Part shown: positions 1-7,908 of the stretch, piece after piece | How positions within the stretch are numbered: position 1 is the stretch's first letter | How the letters are laid out: every line of letters begins with the position of its first letter | DNA from: an uncultured Lachnospiraceae bacterium | GTDB lineage: Bacteria > Bacillota > Clostridia > Lachnospirales > Lachnospiraceae | Direction: 5' to 3' | NCBI GenBank assembly: GCA_900542015.1 | Contig: UQLY01000001.1 | Coordinates: 62,001 to 126,000 of the forward strand | Length of the DNA: 64,000 bases | Position numbers and translations under genes: made by a program | The notes under the pieces: model-generated | What the model was told of the DNA's origin: nothing | Database searches by the model: none | The model's input: the letters and a program-made list of their open reading frames with translations, nothing else

Positions 1-2
1 CC

Positions 3-71
3 CTGTTTGTCCGCTATATCGATATCGCCACAGGAACCTATGAAACGAAAATTGTCAACAAAAATCAATAA
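3..71 (+). CDS. C-terminal tail of a gene upstream of AICAR transformylase, probably IMP cyclohydrolase (partial)
   Basis: An open frame enters at the window edge and ends in TAA at 69-71, 23 nt before the next start. Only about 22 residues are visible (ending ETKIVNKNQ), too few to identify the family alone. The identity is inferred from position: clostridia with a short AICAR transformylase usually have a separate IMP cyclohydrolase gene directly upstream. The close spacing suggests one operon. Confidence 0.45.
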   Translation: MFVRYIDIATGTYETKIVNKNQ

Positions 72-80
72 ATTACTTTC

Positions 81-86
81 AGGAGG
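81..86 (+). promoter_or_regulatory. Strong ribosome binding site of AICAR transformylase
   Basis: AGGAGG lies 8 nt before the ATG at 95 and fixes the start of the gene. Confidence 0.85.
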
Positions 87-94
87 AAAAAAAC

Positions 95-1273
95 ATGAAT
101 GAAATCCAATTGAAATACGGATGTAACCCGAACCAGAAGCCTTCCCGCATTTTTATGGCTGACGGAAGCGAACTTCCCGTTACCGTATTAAACGGGAAAC
201 CGGGCTATATCAATTTTCTGGACGCTTTCAACGGCTGGCAGCTTGTAAAGGAATTAAAAGAAGCCACGGGACTTCCCGCCGCCACTTCCTTTAAACACGT
301 ATCTCCCGCCGGCGCGGCAGTCGGTCTTCCCTTAGACGATACGCTTGCCAAAATCTATTGGGTCGACGATCTCGGCGAATTATCCCCCCTTGCCTGCGCG
401 TACGCAAGAGCAAGAGGCGCGGACCGCATGTCTTCCTTCGGCGATTTCATCGCCTTATCCGATATCTGCGACGCAGACACCGCAAGACTGATCAAAAGAG
501 AAGTTTCCGACGGCGTCATCGCTCCCGGTTTTACCGAAGAAGCACTTGCCATGCTGAAAGAAAAGAAAAAAGGCAACTATAATGTCATCCAGATTGATCC
601 TTCTTATGTTCCCGCTCCCGTTGAACAGAAACAGGTTTACGGCATTACCTTTGAGCAGGGGCGCAACGAACTGGATGTCAACGGAGATCTTTTATCCAAT
701 ATCGTAACGGAAAATAAAGAAATCCCCGAATCGGCTCTGATCGATATGAAAATCGCTCTGATTACCTTGAAATATACCCAGTCCAACTCCGTCTGCTATG
801 TCAAAAACGGACAGGCAATCGGAATCGGCGCCGGACAGCAGTCCCGTATCCACTGCACGCGCCTTGCCGGACAGAAAGCGGACAACTGGTTCTTACGCCA
901 GTCTCCCCAGGTCATGGGCTTACAGTTTGTAGATAAGTTAGGACGCGCTGACAGAGACAACGCCATCGACGTATATATGGGCGAAGAATATATGGACGTG
1001 CTTGCAGACGGCGTATGGGAAAAAACCTTTAAGGTAAAGCCTCCCGTATTTACCGCAGAAGAGAAAAAAGCTTGGCTTGCCAAAAACCAGAATGTAACCC
1101 TTGGTTCCGATGCCTTCTTCCCCTTCTCTGACAATATTGAAAGAGCTCACAAAAGCGGCGTTAAATATATCGCGCAGCCGGGCGGCTCCGTCAGGGACGA
1201 TGCAGTGATCGAATGCTGCAACAAATATGATATGGTAATGGCTTTCACGGGAATCCGGTTATTCCACCATTAA
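95..1273 (+). CDS. purH: Phosphoribosylaminoimidazolecarboxamide (AICAR) formyltransferase, stand-alone
   Basis: Transfers a formyl group from 10-formyl-THF to AICAR to give FAICAR, the penultimate step of IMP synthesis, in the cytosol. The 392-residue protein is only the transformylase part; the N-terminal IMP cyclohydrolase (MGS-like) domain of classical PurH is absent. The catalytic Lys-His pair is visible in SFKHVSPAGAAVG (K67-H68), and conserved stretches such as KYTQSNSVCYVKNGQ and GAGQQSRIHCTRLA follow. A perfect AGGAGG precedes the ATG. It ends at a strong bidirectional terminator. Identity is very likely. The symbol follows common usage, although the cyclization step must come from another protein, probably the upstream gene. 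Confidence 0.93.
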   Translation: MNEIQLKYGCNPNQKPSRIFMADGSELPVTVLNGKPGYINFLDAFNGWQLVKELKEATGLPAATSFKHVSPAGAAVGLPLDDTLAKIYWVDDLGELSPLACAYARARGADRMSSFGDFIALSDICDADTARLIKREVSDGVIAPGFTEEALAMLKEKKKGNYNVIQIDPSYVPAPVEQKQVYGITFEQGRNELDVNGDLLSNIVTENKEIPESALIDMKIALITLKYTQSNSVCYVKNGQAIGIGAGQQSRIHCTRLAGQKADNWFLRQSPQVMGLQFVDKLGRADRDNAIDVYMGEEYMDVLADGVWEKTFKVKPPVFTAEEKKAWLAKNQNVTLGSDAFFPFSDNIERAHKSGVKYIAQPGGSVRDDAVIECCNKYDMVMAFTGIRLFHH

Positions 1274-1338
1274 AAAAATGCAGGGGCTGTCTCATTGATC
1301 GATACCCAAACTGATCAATGAGACAGCCCACATTTTTT
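1272..1338. terminator. Bidirectional intrinsic terminator between convergent genes
   Basis: A perfect 17-bp stem (1284-1300 with 1313-1329) closes a 12-nt loop. An A-run precedes it (1272-1278) and a T-run follows (1333-1338), so it can stop transcription from AICAR transformylase on plus and from the Rpn-type gene on minus. Confidence 0.92.
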
Positions 1339-1346
1339 ATTGTGAT

Positions 1347-2175
1347 CTATTGCTGCATTTTCTTCTCAAAGGAAGCTATATCCATTCCGGCGTTTTCCGC
1401 CGCTTCCTGAATGCTAATAACCCCCTTCTTTACAAGCCGGACCAACATCTTTAAACCGCCTTGTTCCATTCCTCTTTTTTCTATTTTGTCCAATACCTCA
1501 CACATGGTTACCGCACCTCCTTTGTTAAAATCCTTTTGTGCCTTTTCAAATCTGTCGTCTCCGGTCAATACCGTCAACAACTTTAAAACTTCATCCACAT
1601 ACCTGATCTCCTGCTTTGGCGGCTGATAATCGCCCTTTCTACGTATCTGTGAAAAATAATCCGCTACAATCTTAAAATCGCTCTGAAACATGGCGATCTG
1701 TTCATCCGATAAAAAAGCAATGTCAAACACATTGATACCGTAATCCTGAAAATAAGGTTTTATCTCCTCCGGTATGCTCATCCGTTCTGACATCCTCTTG
1801 GGCGTCTTCCATCTGTGCTTCGTCCCAAAATACAAAACCATTGTTACAACCGGATATCTGTCCTCCCCACCGGCAAGACATTGCGACCGGTAAGACGCCC
1901 CGTCATACCCGAAACGGCATATCCGGATCTTCCACCGTCTGGTTTTCCATTCCCAGCATGGAAATTCTGAGATCCTTCTGCTTCCAGATTTTCGATAAAT
2001 CCCTCTCCTGCTCATGAACCACACCGTTTGCCTTATACTGGCTTTTATCCTTTGCATTCATCAGATCGTCCTCTCCGATCCGGTATTTCCCTTGGAATAA
2101 GAGAACATTTACAATATCCGCAAACACATCATTATGCTCCGCCAGCATCTTCTCCGTGATGTCTTTTTCGTTCAA
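1347..2175 (-). pseudogene. Rpn/PD-(D/E)XK nuclease-family putative transposase, frameshifted
   Basis: Two overlapping minus frames together encode one protein of the Rpn family recombination-promoting nuclease/putative transposase group (TIGR01784-like). The first (TTG start at 2175) contains RISMLGMENQT, the E-x-Q-like nuclease core region, and ends ...DPDMPFRV then TGA near 1904. The second resumes at GYDGASYRSQ and continues through PVVTMVLYFGTKHRW, DYGINVFDIAFL and GGAVTMCEVLDKIE to the stop at 1347. Relatives read through as ...MPxRVIGYDGA.... The break can be explained by an 8-nt deletion between short CGGGTA repeats. No good Shine-Dalgarno is seen before the TTG. Probably inactive. 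Members of this family are often multicopy in Lachnospiraceae; an intact cousin lies at 20894-21910. Confidence 0.82.
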
Positions 2176-2498
2176 GTCCTACTGTCCCTTTCTCTTCTCA
2201 CTCTCTCCAGGGACCACCCATATCCATGCGAACCTCCCCACCGCATAAACCATACAGGCTCAACAACACTTCTATCACAACCGCAAAATCCGTATTTACG
2301 TTTTCTATAACCACATTATATACAAACCAACACAAAAAAGCAACCAAAAAATCCTTCAAACTCTTTCAATCAAACTCCCCTCTCCATGAATCCCTCCCAC
2401 ATCCCCTCCTATTTACCCATTCATCCATTCACCCTCACACACCCCTCCCAGCGCGCCGCAAGGTCGCGCCTCCCGCCGGGTTGAGTCAACAAGCCCGG
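2176..2498. other. Non-coding stretch upstream of the broken Rpn gene
   Basis: C-rich and T-poor on the plus strand, with many ACC/CCC/CAC runs. A 97-codon plus frame here (2226-2519) has no family resemblance, low-complexity composition and no ribosome binding site, so I do not call it a gene. I see no convincing promoter, repeat or RNA structure before the palindrome that begins near 2499. Confidence 0.5.
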
Positions 2499-2715
2499 GA
2501 TTGCCGGGTGTTTTCATAAGGCGTTATAAAGAAACGGCGTTTTTTCTTACAAAATGCTCCAAAACCAAGGGGAAATCGACCAGGACGGTCGATTTAGGCT
2601 TGCCGCGGCACGGATGCCGCGTTGCAAGCCGACCCGTCCGCCGCTAATCCCCTCCCGCGCATTTTGTTAGAAAAACCCCGTTTCTTTATCCGCCTTATGA
2701 AAATACCCGGCAATC
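2499..2715. repeat. 217-bp imperfect palindrome directly downstream of sigG
   Basis: The outer arms, 2499-2557 and 2657-2715, are about 59 bp each and are inverse copies with a few mismatches and one indel. The inner part continues the symmetry: GGCTTGC-type motifs on both sides and a central hairpin CGCGGCA/TGCCGCG near 2613-2632. The right arm ends 2 nt before the sigG stop codon, so a sigG transcript would end in a very long hairpin. It could be an unusual terminator or 3-prime stabilizer, or a MITE-like element. No similar copy is visible elsewhere in the window. Confidence 0.7.
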
Positions 2716-2716
2716 C

Positions 2717-3496
2717 CTACCCTGCCAGGTAATTCCGCATAGTTTTCAACGCATTCTTCTCCAGCCGGGACACCTGCGCCTGAGAAATCCCGATCATTTC
2801 CGACACCTCCATCTGAGTCTTTCCCTCAAAAAAGCGCAGCGTGATAATCTCATGCTCCCTCTCGTTTAACTTTTTCATCGCCTCCGAAAGCGAAATATGT
2901 TCCACCCAGGTTTCTTCCTTATTTTTCTTATCCGCAACCTGGTCCATCACATACAGCGTATCTCCGCCGTCGGTATAAATCGGTTCATAAAGGCTCATGG
3001 GATTTTGAATAGCGTCCAGCGCATAGACAATGTCCTCCTTCGGAATCCCTATCTCCTCGGCAATTTCTTCAATGCTCGGTTCCTTCAAATTGGTTTTCGT
3101 CATGGTCTCCTTTGCATAGATCGCCTTATAGGCGGTATCCTTCAGACTTCTGGATACCCTGATGGAGCTGTTGTCCCGCAAAAACCTGCGGATCTCTCCT
3201 ACGATCATGGGTACGGCATAAGTGGAAAATTTTACCCCCAGCTCAGAATTGAAATTATCAATCGCTTTAATCAGACCCACGCATCCGATCTGAAACAGGT
3301 CGTCTACGTTTTCATTACTGGAAGAGAATCGCTTAATGACACTTAAAACCAGCCTTAAATTTCCTTCGATATAAGTTTCTCTCGCATCCTTATCGCCCTC
3401 GCCGATACGCACAAACAAAGCTTCCTTTTCCGAGTTTTTCAGAAGAGGAAGCTTTGCCGTATTCACTCCGCATATTTCTACTTTTCCCTGTGCCAT
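2717..3496 (-). CDS. sigG: Forespore RNA polymerase sigma factor SigG
   Basis: Late forespore-specific sigma-70 family factor. The 259-residue protein starts MAQGKVEICGVNTAKLPLL, the typical SigG N-terminus. It has region 2 (NLRLVLSVIKRF, DDLFQIGCVGLIKAIDNF, FSTYAVPMIVGEIRRFLRD), region 3 (EPSIEEIAEEIGIPKEDI) and region 4 with the HTH (TQMEVSEMIGISQAQVSRLEKNAL). AGGAGG precedes the ATG. As in Bacillus it lies downstream of spoIIGA-sigE, but a lipoprotein gene has been placed between. The upstream gap holds a sigma-F/G-like promoter (3532-3561), consistent with forespore and autogenous control. Confidence 0.96.
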   Translation of the reverse strand: MAQGKVEICGVNTAKLPLLKNSEKEALFVRIGEGDKDARETYIEGNLRLVLSVIKRFSSSNENVDDLFQIGCVGLIKAIDNFNSELGVKFSTYAVPMIVGEIRRFLRDNSSIRVSRSLKDTAYKAIYAKETMTKTNLKEPSIEEIAEEIGIPKEDIVYALDAIQNPMSLYEPIYTDGGDTLYVMDQVADKKNKEETWVEHISLSEAMKKLNEREHEIITLRFFEGKTQMEVSEMIGISQAQVSRLEKNALKTMRNYLAG

Positions 3497-3531
3497 TTTC
3501 CATTCCTCCTGGTAGAATTTTCATCTACTAA

Positions 3532-3561
3532 GAGGATGTGCAAAATTCACATTTTTATACA
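3532..3561 (-). promoter_or_regulatory. Sigma-F/sigma-G-like promoter of sigG
   Basis: On the minus strand TGTATA (3556-3561) is followed after 17 bp by CATCCTC (3532-3538), near the sigma-G consensus TGAATA-17/18-CATACTA. It lies just upstream of the sigG ribosome binding site. Recognised by motif only. Confidence 0.5.
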
Positions 3562-3596
3562 GTAATCAGCCAACTGATCTATATCTTCTTACCGTT

Positions 3597-4796
3597 TTAT
3601 TTTACTTCCATCGTAGAATAAATCTGATCAACCGCATCATACAATTCCGTTTTCAGTTCATCATCAGCACCCGCTTCAATAATTCCCATTACCATATAGC
3701 GCTGATCGCCTCTGTAAATATAATATACTCTGGCAGCAAACTCATGCCAATTATTGAAATCGACTGTCACTACCCATCCCAATTCTGTTTTTCCCAAGAT
3801 ACGAAGCTCGAGATCTGTCGTATCATACTCTTTACAAAATTCCTCCTCTAAAGTCCGCTCAAACAGCTTTTCTTCTTCTTTATTTAAAATGCCAATTTCG
3901 CCGCTGTTTATATCTGAAGCTCCACTTGCCAAAAAAATAGCGGTTTCGGAAGCAATGTCCGAATCTTGGGGGCTAAAATAAATTACATCATCGATTTTTG
4001 CCTCTTTCATCATCTGATCGGTAATTAGCAGTTCCTTTAAAACAGCCTCCTCCCAGCCCTGCGGAAAATACAGTGAAAAACCGGCAAATGATACCGTATT
4101 CGCATCCATTTTAAGCTGCGTATCGTCATCCGGTTCATGTCTTTCCAGTTTTGCCTGAAGCGCTCCGCTCTCATAGGGAATCTCCAGCCCAAAATACTTT
4201 TCCAGTTCTTCAATAACCGCCGCAGTCTGCTCCGTTTCCGAAACGGAATCAACCTTGATAACAATCTTAAACTCCCTGTCGTCCTCCAGTTCCAGATATA
4301 TATAGTCCATCCAATTTGCGGTATAACTCTTGTTTTCATCCTGATATTCCAGATAGGAAACCTCTGCCGCCACTGCGTCATTACCGATGGCTTCGACCTT
4401 CGATATATCAAGATTCTCATATTCCTCTGCATATGTATCGCTAAATTCCATATCCAGGGTATATTGAAGTTTTTTCTCAATCGGTTTATTGATCATTTCA
4501 TCGCCGAGCATCGGCGCATAATTCAGCGTAACCTCCACGCCCTCCGTTTTGCTGATGATACAGGTCTCTCCCACATAAGCGTTTTCATCCGCCGGAAGAT
4601 ACAGCACGGAATTTTGAGCCGTTTCTCCCAGCGTATACGCCTGCAGATGTGAAAAACCGGCATATCCGGCTACATCTTCTCCCAAAACCGGCTGCACGGT
4701 TACAACAGGCGCCTCGTCCTTTTCCTTTTGACAGCCCCCTGCAACGAGCATCAGCGCTCCTGCCAATGCAATCAAAGTCCATTTTCTTTTTTTCAT
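3597..4796 (-). CDS. Putative lipoprotein of unknown function between sigE and sigG
   Basis: A 399-residue protein with a lipoprotein signal: basic MKKRKW, hydrophobic core, and lipobox VAGGC with Cys22 as predicted lipidation site, so it is expected on the outer face of the membrane. The mature part is acidic and soluble-looking. Two stretches look alike in style (YLPADENAYVGE... near 68 and FSLYFPQGWEEA near 240, the second followed by a YYIYRGDQRYMVMGIIEAG strand pair), which could mean two PsbP/Mog1-like halves; that is inference only and I recognise no family. GAGGG lies before the ATG. It has its own sigma-A-type promoter (4845-4873), so it is probably expressed in vegetative cells independently of sigE. 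Confidence 0.8.
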   Translation of the reverse strand: MKKRKWTLIALAGALMLVAGGCQKEKDEAPVVTVQPVLGEDVAGYAGFSHLQAYTLGETAQNSVLYLPADENAYVGETCIISKTEGVEVTLNYAPMLGDEMINKPIEKKLQYTLDMEFSDTYAEEYENLDISKVEAIGNDAVAAEVSYLEYQDENKSYTANWMDYIYLELEDDREFKIVIKVDSVSETEQTAAVIEELEKYFGLEIPYESGALQAKLERHEPDDDTQLKMDANTVSFAGFSLYFPQGWEEAVLKELLITDQMMKEAKIDDVIYFSPQDSDIASETAIFLASGASDINSGEIGILNKEEEKLFERTLEEEFCKEYDTTDLELRILGKTELGWVVTVDFNNWHEFAARVYYIYRGDQRYMVMGIIEAGADDELKTELYDAVDQIYSTMEVK

Positions 4797-4844
4797 TTTT
4801 TTCCCTCATAAAATTCAGATTTATCGACCGAAATCGATGTTTTC

Positions 4845-4873
4845 ATTATTACTGATTATTCGTTTTCTGTCAA
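4845..4873 (-). promoter_or_regulatory. Sigma-A-type promoter of the lipoprotein gene
   Basis: Minus-strand TTGACA (4868-4873), a 17-bp spacer and AATAAT (4845-4850), about 50 bp before the lipoprotein start. Confidence 0.65.
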
Positions 4874-4939
4874 TCCATTCTTATTATGTGAGGGGTGTCT
4901 GTATATGGAACCTCTATGGCTTATCCTGCGCTTTGCCGC

Positions 4940-5680
4940 CTATACCTCCTTGCTCATTTCCCGTTTCAGCCGTTTCATGATTTTTTTCTCCAGCCTGGAA
5001 ATGTAGGATTGGGAAATCCCCAACATTCCTGCGACCTCCTTCTGCGTCAGTTCCTCTCCGTCCTCCGTGTCCAGTCCGAAGCGCAGATTGATAATTGTCC
5101 GTTCCCGTTCAGAGAGCTTGCTGATCGCGGATTTTAAAACTTTCCGCTCCACCTCGCTTTCAATGTCCCGATAAATAATATCCTCGTCGGTTCCTAAAAT
5201 ATCCGACAGCAAAAGCTCATTGCCGTCCCAGTCCACATTGAGCGGCTCGTCGATGGAAACCTCCAGCTTGGTCTTGTTGTTGCGCCGCAGATACATCAAA
5301 ATCTCATTTTCAATGCAGCGGGACGCATAAGTCGCCAATTTAATATTTTTCTCCGGATTATAGGTATTGATGGATTTGATCAGTCCGATGGTTCCGATGG
5401 AAATCAGATCCTCAACCCCAATTCCCGTATTCTCAAACTTTTTAGCTATGTATACGACCAGTCTCAGATTATGTTCAATCAAAACCGCCCTCGCCTCGTC
5501 TCCGTCTTCCGTACCAAGCTCCTGTATCATCCGGTTTTCCTGTTCGTCCATCAGCGGCGGCGGAAGCACCTCCGTTCCCCCTATATAATGAATATCCCCC
5601 TGTTTGCTGAATAAGAGACTCCCCTCTCTTCTTAATATCCGGAACTGAAATTTTCCCGGCATGGATACCTTTAATATCAT
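4940..5680 (-). CDS. sigE: Mother-cell RNA polymerase sigma factor SigE (pro-form)
   Basis: Early mother-cell sporulation sigma factor. The 246 residues include an N-terminal pro-sequence before the sigma domains (removed by SpoIIGA in the known system). Region 2 is NLRLVVYIAKKFENTGIGVEDLISIGTIGLIKSI with KLATYASRCIENEILMYLRR; region 4 is LTQKEVAGMLGISQSYISRLEKKI. YIGGTEVLPPPL before region 2 is typical of SigE. It lies 18 bp downstream of spoIIGA, so the protease and its substrate are translated from one message. Very likely correct. Confidence 0.96.
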   Translation of the reverse strand: MILKVSMPGKFQFRILRREGSLLFSKQGDIHYIGGTEVLPPPLMDEQENRMIQELGTEDGDEARAVLIEHNLRLVVYIAKKFENTGIGVEDLISIGTIGLIKSINTYNPEKNIKLATYASRCIENEILMYLRRNNKTKLEVSIDEPLNVDWDGNELLLSDILGTDEDIIYRDIESEVERKVLKSAISKLSERERTIINLRFGLDTEDGEELTQKEVAGMLGISQSYISRLEKKIMKRLKREMSKEV

Positions 5681-5698
5681 GTTCTTCCTCCCTTTTTC

Positions 5699-6511
5699 CT
5701 ATAGCAAGAATGGGTGCAACAAAACCTCATAGCCTCCGCCGGTGCTGAAATTTTCATCATACACGGCGCATATTACCTGTGTTCTGACAATTGCTTCATC
5801 CCTTTTGCTTTTATTTTCGTTTAGAATTTCCAGCCTTTCCAAACGAAACGCTTCCAAAATTCCTTTTTTGGTCCCGATGCTGCCGTAGGGAATTGCGCGG
5901 TACCCTTTTTGCCCGCTGACTTCGCCGCAAAACAGCATATCTTTGACGCTTTTCTGGATAATAATTACGGGCTCTTTACTGATCGGATCTGTCAGCCCGT
6001 TTCCTGTATCCGCCAATCCGTTAGCTTCCACTAACACTCCTTTGTGAATCAGCCTTACCTTTTGAATATTCCTTTCCCTTTCCGTCCTTTCCAACAGCAT
6101 TCGTCTGATCCTTACGCAAAAGAGTCCCATAAAAACAAGCGCCGCGGATCCTGTTAGCATTAGGTAACTCTCTCTTGTTCCCTGAGGAATCAGCTCCAAA
6201 ATGCCGCCCAGACAGACCGATAAAAAACACTCCGCCAAAACCAGCCCCCCGAACTTCTTTCCGCCTTTTGGAAAAAAAGCCGCCGCTACGCTGATAAATC
6301 CGATCAGTGCCCCTAAGGCGAGGTTGCCCGGATACGCATGGACCAAAACCCCGGCGACAAGACATCCGCAGTAAACGGCGCTGCCAAGGATCGCTCCGCA
6401 AAACAGCCTTCCCACAGACGCCCGCATATGAAAAAGCCCGTTCAGTATTGTCAGAATACCCAACTGGTATAACAGGTTGATAAAAAAAACCACATCGAGA
6501 TAAATGGTCAT
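5699..6511 (-). CDS. spoIIGA: Sigma-E processing aspartic protease SpoIIGA
   Basis: Membrane protease that cleaves the pro-sequence from pro-SigE after a signal from the forespore. The N-terminal ~135 residues form a bundle of about five hydrophobic segments. The cytosolic C-terminal half carries the aspartic protease motif ADTGNGLTDP with catalytic Asp168 and, further on, IPYGSIGTKKG. Length (270) is slightly below the Bacillus protein. Its promoter region has Spo0A-box matches and a 21-bp spacer, echoing the known B. subtilis spoIIG promoter. Co-transcription with sigE is expected. Confidence 0.93.
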   Translation of the reverse strand: MTIYLDVVFFINLLYQLGILTILNGLFHMRASVGRLFCGAILGSAVYCGCLVAGVLVHAYPGNLALGALIGFISVAAAFFPKGGKKFGGLVLAECFLSVCLGGILELIPQGTRESYLMLTGSAALVFMGLFCVRIRRMLLERTERERNIQKVRLIHKGVLVEANGLADTGNGLTDPISKEPVIIIQKSVKDMLFCGEVSGQKGYRAIPYGSIGTKKGILEAFRLERLEILNENKSKRDEAIVRTQVICAVYDENFSTGGGYEVLLHPFLL

Positions 6512-6534
6512 TTTTGCACCTCCCTGTCAGAGAT

Positions 6535-6567
6535 ATTATAGGAAAATTCCGGTGCACATTTTGTCAA
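6535..6567 (-). promoter_or_regulatory. spoIIGA-sigE promoter with unusually long 21-bp spacer
   Basis: On minus, TTGACA (6562-6567) and TATAAT (6535-6540) are both perfect but are separated by 21 bp instead of 17. The B. subtilis spoIIG promoter is known for similar wide spacing and depends on Spo0A~P. The ATG of spoIIGA is about 25 bp downstream. Confidence 0.75.
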
Positions 6568-6568
6568 A
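6559..6568 (+). promoter_or_regulatory. Putative Spo0A box overlapping the spoIIGA -35
   Basis: TTTTGTCAAA on plus matches the 0A-box consensus TTTTGTCRAA and overlaps the -35 element. Confidence 0.6.
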
Positions 6569-6593
6569 CCGGCGGCACAAAGAATCAAAAATG

Positions 6594-6603
6594 ATTGACA
6601 AAA
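6594..6603 (-). promoter_or_regulatory. Second putative Spo0A box upstream of spoIIGA
   Basis: TTTTGTCAAT on minus, 26 bp upstream of the -35 element, is one base off the 0A consensus. Confidence 0.55.
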
Positions 6604-6608
6604 TTCGC

Positions 6609-6667
6609 AAAAAAAGAAGCTGCTGCATCTCGAAATATTCTAAAAATATTACGAAATGCAACAGCTT
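6609..6667 (-). terminator. Intrinsic terminator of the ftsZ transcript
   Basis: On minus, GAAGCTGTTGCAT pairs with ATGCAGCAGCTTC (one mismatch) around an AT-rich loop, followed by seven T. It lies just after the ftsZ stop and just before the Spo0A boxes, so it insulates the wall cluster from the spoIIG operon. Confidence 0.85.
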
Positions 6668-6681
6668 CCCGGTTCGGATCA

Positions 6682-7893
6682 CTATTTATTTCTTTGCAAA
6701 AAATCCGGTATTTTTAAGGATTGGGATTCTACACTGCTCTTAATTGCCTCCGGCTTCTGGAAACCGTTCACGGGTTTAATCGGCGTTACCGAGGGGATCG
6801 GTCCTGTACCGGTGGTCGCCGTATTGATCGCGGGATTAATGGAAGGCTTTACCGATGCCGCTTTTGTTCTCGCCGCCTGTCCTACCGGAGTATGTAAAAA
6901 GCTTCCGCCCATTTTACTCATTACGCTTGCGCCCACGCCCGTCGCCTGCTCAATACCGGTCGCAATAACCGTCACGCTGCAGGAATCCGTCATGGTCTCG
7001 TCATACATTGCGCCAAAGATAATATTGACGTTTTCTCCCACCATATCCTGTACATAGCTAACCGCGTCGGATGCGTCCGCCAGTGCGATATCGCCGGAAA
7101 CATTGATGATAACATCCGTAGCGCCTGTAATCGTTGTCTCCAGCAAAGGAGAGCCGACCGCCATTTTAACGGCTTCGTTCGCTTTTTCGTCACCCTTGCC
7201 ATATCCGATGCCGATATGCGCGATGCCTTTGTCTTTCATGACCGTCTGAACATCCGCAAAATCCAGATTGATGACCGCAGGAACATTGATTAGGTCCGTA
7301 ATGCCCTGTACCGCCTGCTGCAATACCTCATCCGCCTTCTTTAAAGCGTCAGGAAGGGTTGTCCTTCTGTCAACAATTTCCAATAATTTATCGTTGGGAA
7401 TCACGATTAAAGTATCTACATTCTCTCTTAATCTCTCAATGCCGCCGATCGCGTTTTCCATTCTGGTACGCGCCTCAAATTTGAAAGGCTTCGTCACAAC
7501 GCCGACCGTTAAAACGCCCATCTCCTTTGCAATCTTAGCTACAACAGGGGCTGCTCCCGTACCGGTTCCGCCGCCCATACCGCAGGTAACGAATATCATA
7601 TCCGCGCCCTTTAATGCGCTTGTCAGTTCTTCTACGCTTTCCTCCGCAGCTTTCTCGCCGATCTCCGGTTTTGCTCCGGCTCCCAGACCTTTCGTCAGTT
7701 TCTCACCGATCTGTATCAGCTTAGGCGCTTTGCAAAGCTGCAACGCCTGTTTATCCGTATTGACGCCGATAAATCCGACGCCGCCGATATTTTCTTCAAT
7801 CATTCTATTTACTGCATTATTGCCCGCACCGCCGACGCCGACAACGATAATCTTTGCGGCAGTATCTGCATCATTTGACTTAATCTCAAGCAA
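6682..7893 (-). CDS. ftsZ: Cell division protein FtsZ
   Basis: Tubulin-like GTPase that forms the Z ring. Visible motifs: nucleotide-binding VVGVGGAGNNAVNRM, tubulin signature GGGTGTGAAPV, T7 region NLDFADVQTVM, and the conserved C-terminal tail IPDFLQRNK that binds FtsA/SepF-type partners, after a variable linker. A longer frame begins with GTG at 7911, but that GTG lies inside the Shine-Dalgarno: AAGGAGG at 7902-7908 is 8 nt before a TTG at 7893, giving the usual start MLEIK. I therefore choose TTG 7893 (403 residues). A separate sigma-A promoter lies upstream. Confidence 0.96.
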   Translation of the reverse strand: MLEIKSNDADTAAKIIVVGVGGAGNNAVNRMIEENIGGVGFIGVNTDKQALQLCKAPKLIQIGEKLTKGLGAGAKPEIGEKAAEESVEELTSALKGADMIFVTCGMGGGTGTGAAPVVAKIAKEMGVLTVGVVTKPFKFEARTRMENAIGGIERLRENVDTLIVIPNDKLLEIVDRRTTLPDALKKADEVLQQAVQGITDLINVPAVINLDFADVQTVMKDKGIAHIGIGYGKGDEKANEAVKMAVGSPLLETTITGATDVIINVSGDIALADASDAVSYVQDMVGENVNIIFGAMYDETMTDSCSVTVIATGIEQATGVGASVMSKMGGSFLHTPVGQAARTKAASVKPSINPAINTATTGTGPIPSVTPIKPVNGFQKPEAIKSSVESQSLKIPDFLQRNK

Positions 7894-7901
7894 GAGTAGT
7901 T

Positions 7902-7908
7902 CCTCCTT
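7902..7908 (-). promoter_or_regulatory. Ribosome binding site that decides the ftsZ TTG start
   Basis: AAGGAGG, 8 nt before TTG 7893. It rules out the in-frame GTG at 7911, which overlaps it. Confidence 0.8.

Noticed and set aside
2226..2519. 97-codon plus-strand open frame in the gap before the palindrome
   Set aside because: Low-complexity, C-rich, no ribosome binding site, no family resemblance; runs into the palindrome.
4037..4480. 147-codon Arg/Trp-rich minus frame within the lipoprotein gene
   Set aside because: Alternative frame of the lipoprotein gene, biased composition, no start signals.
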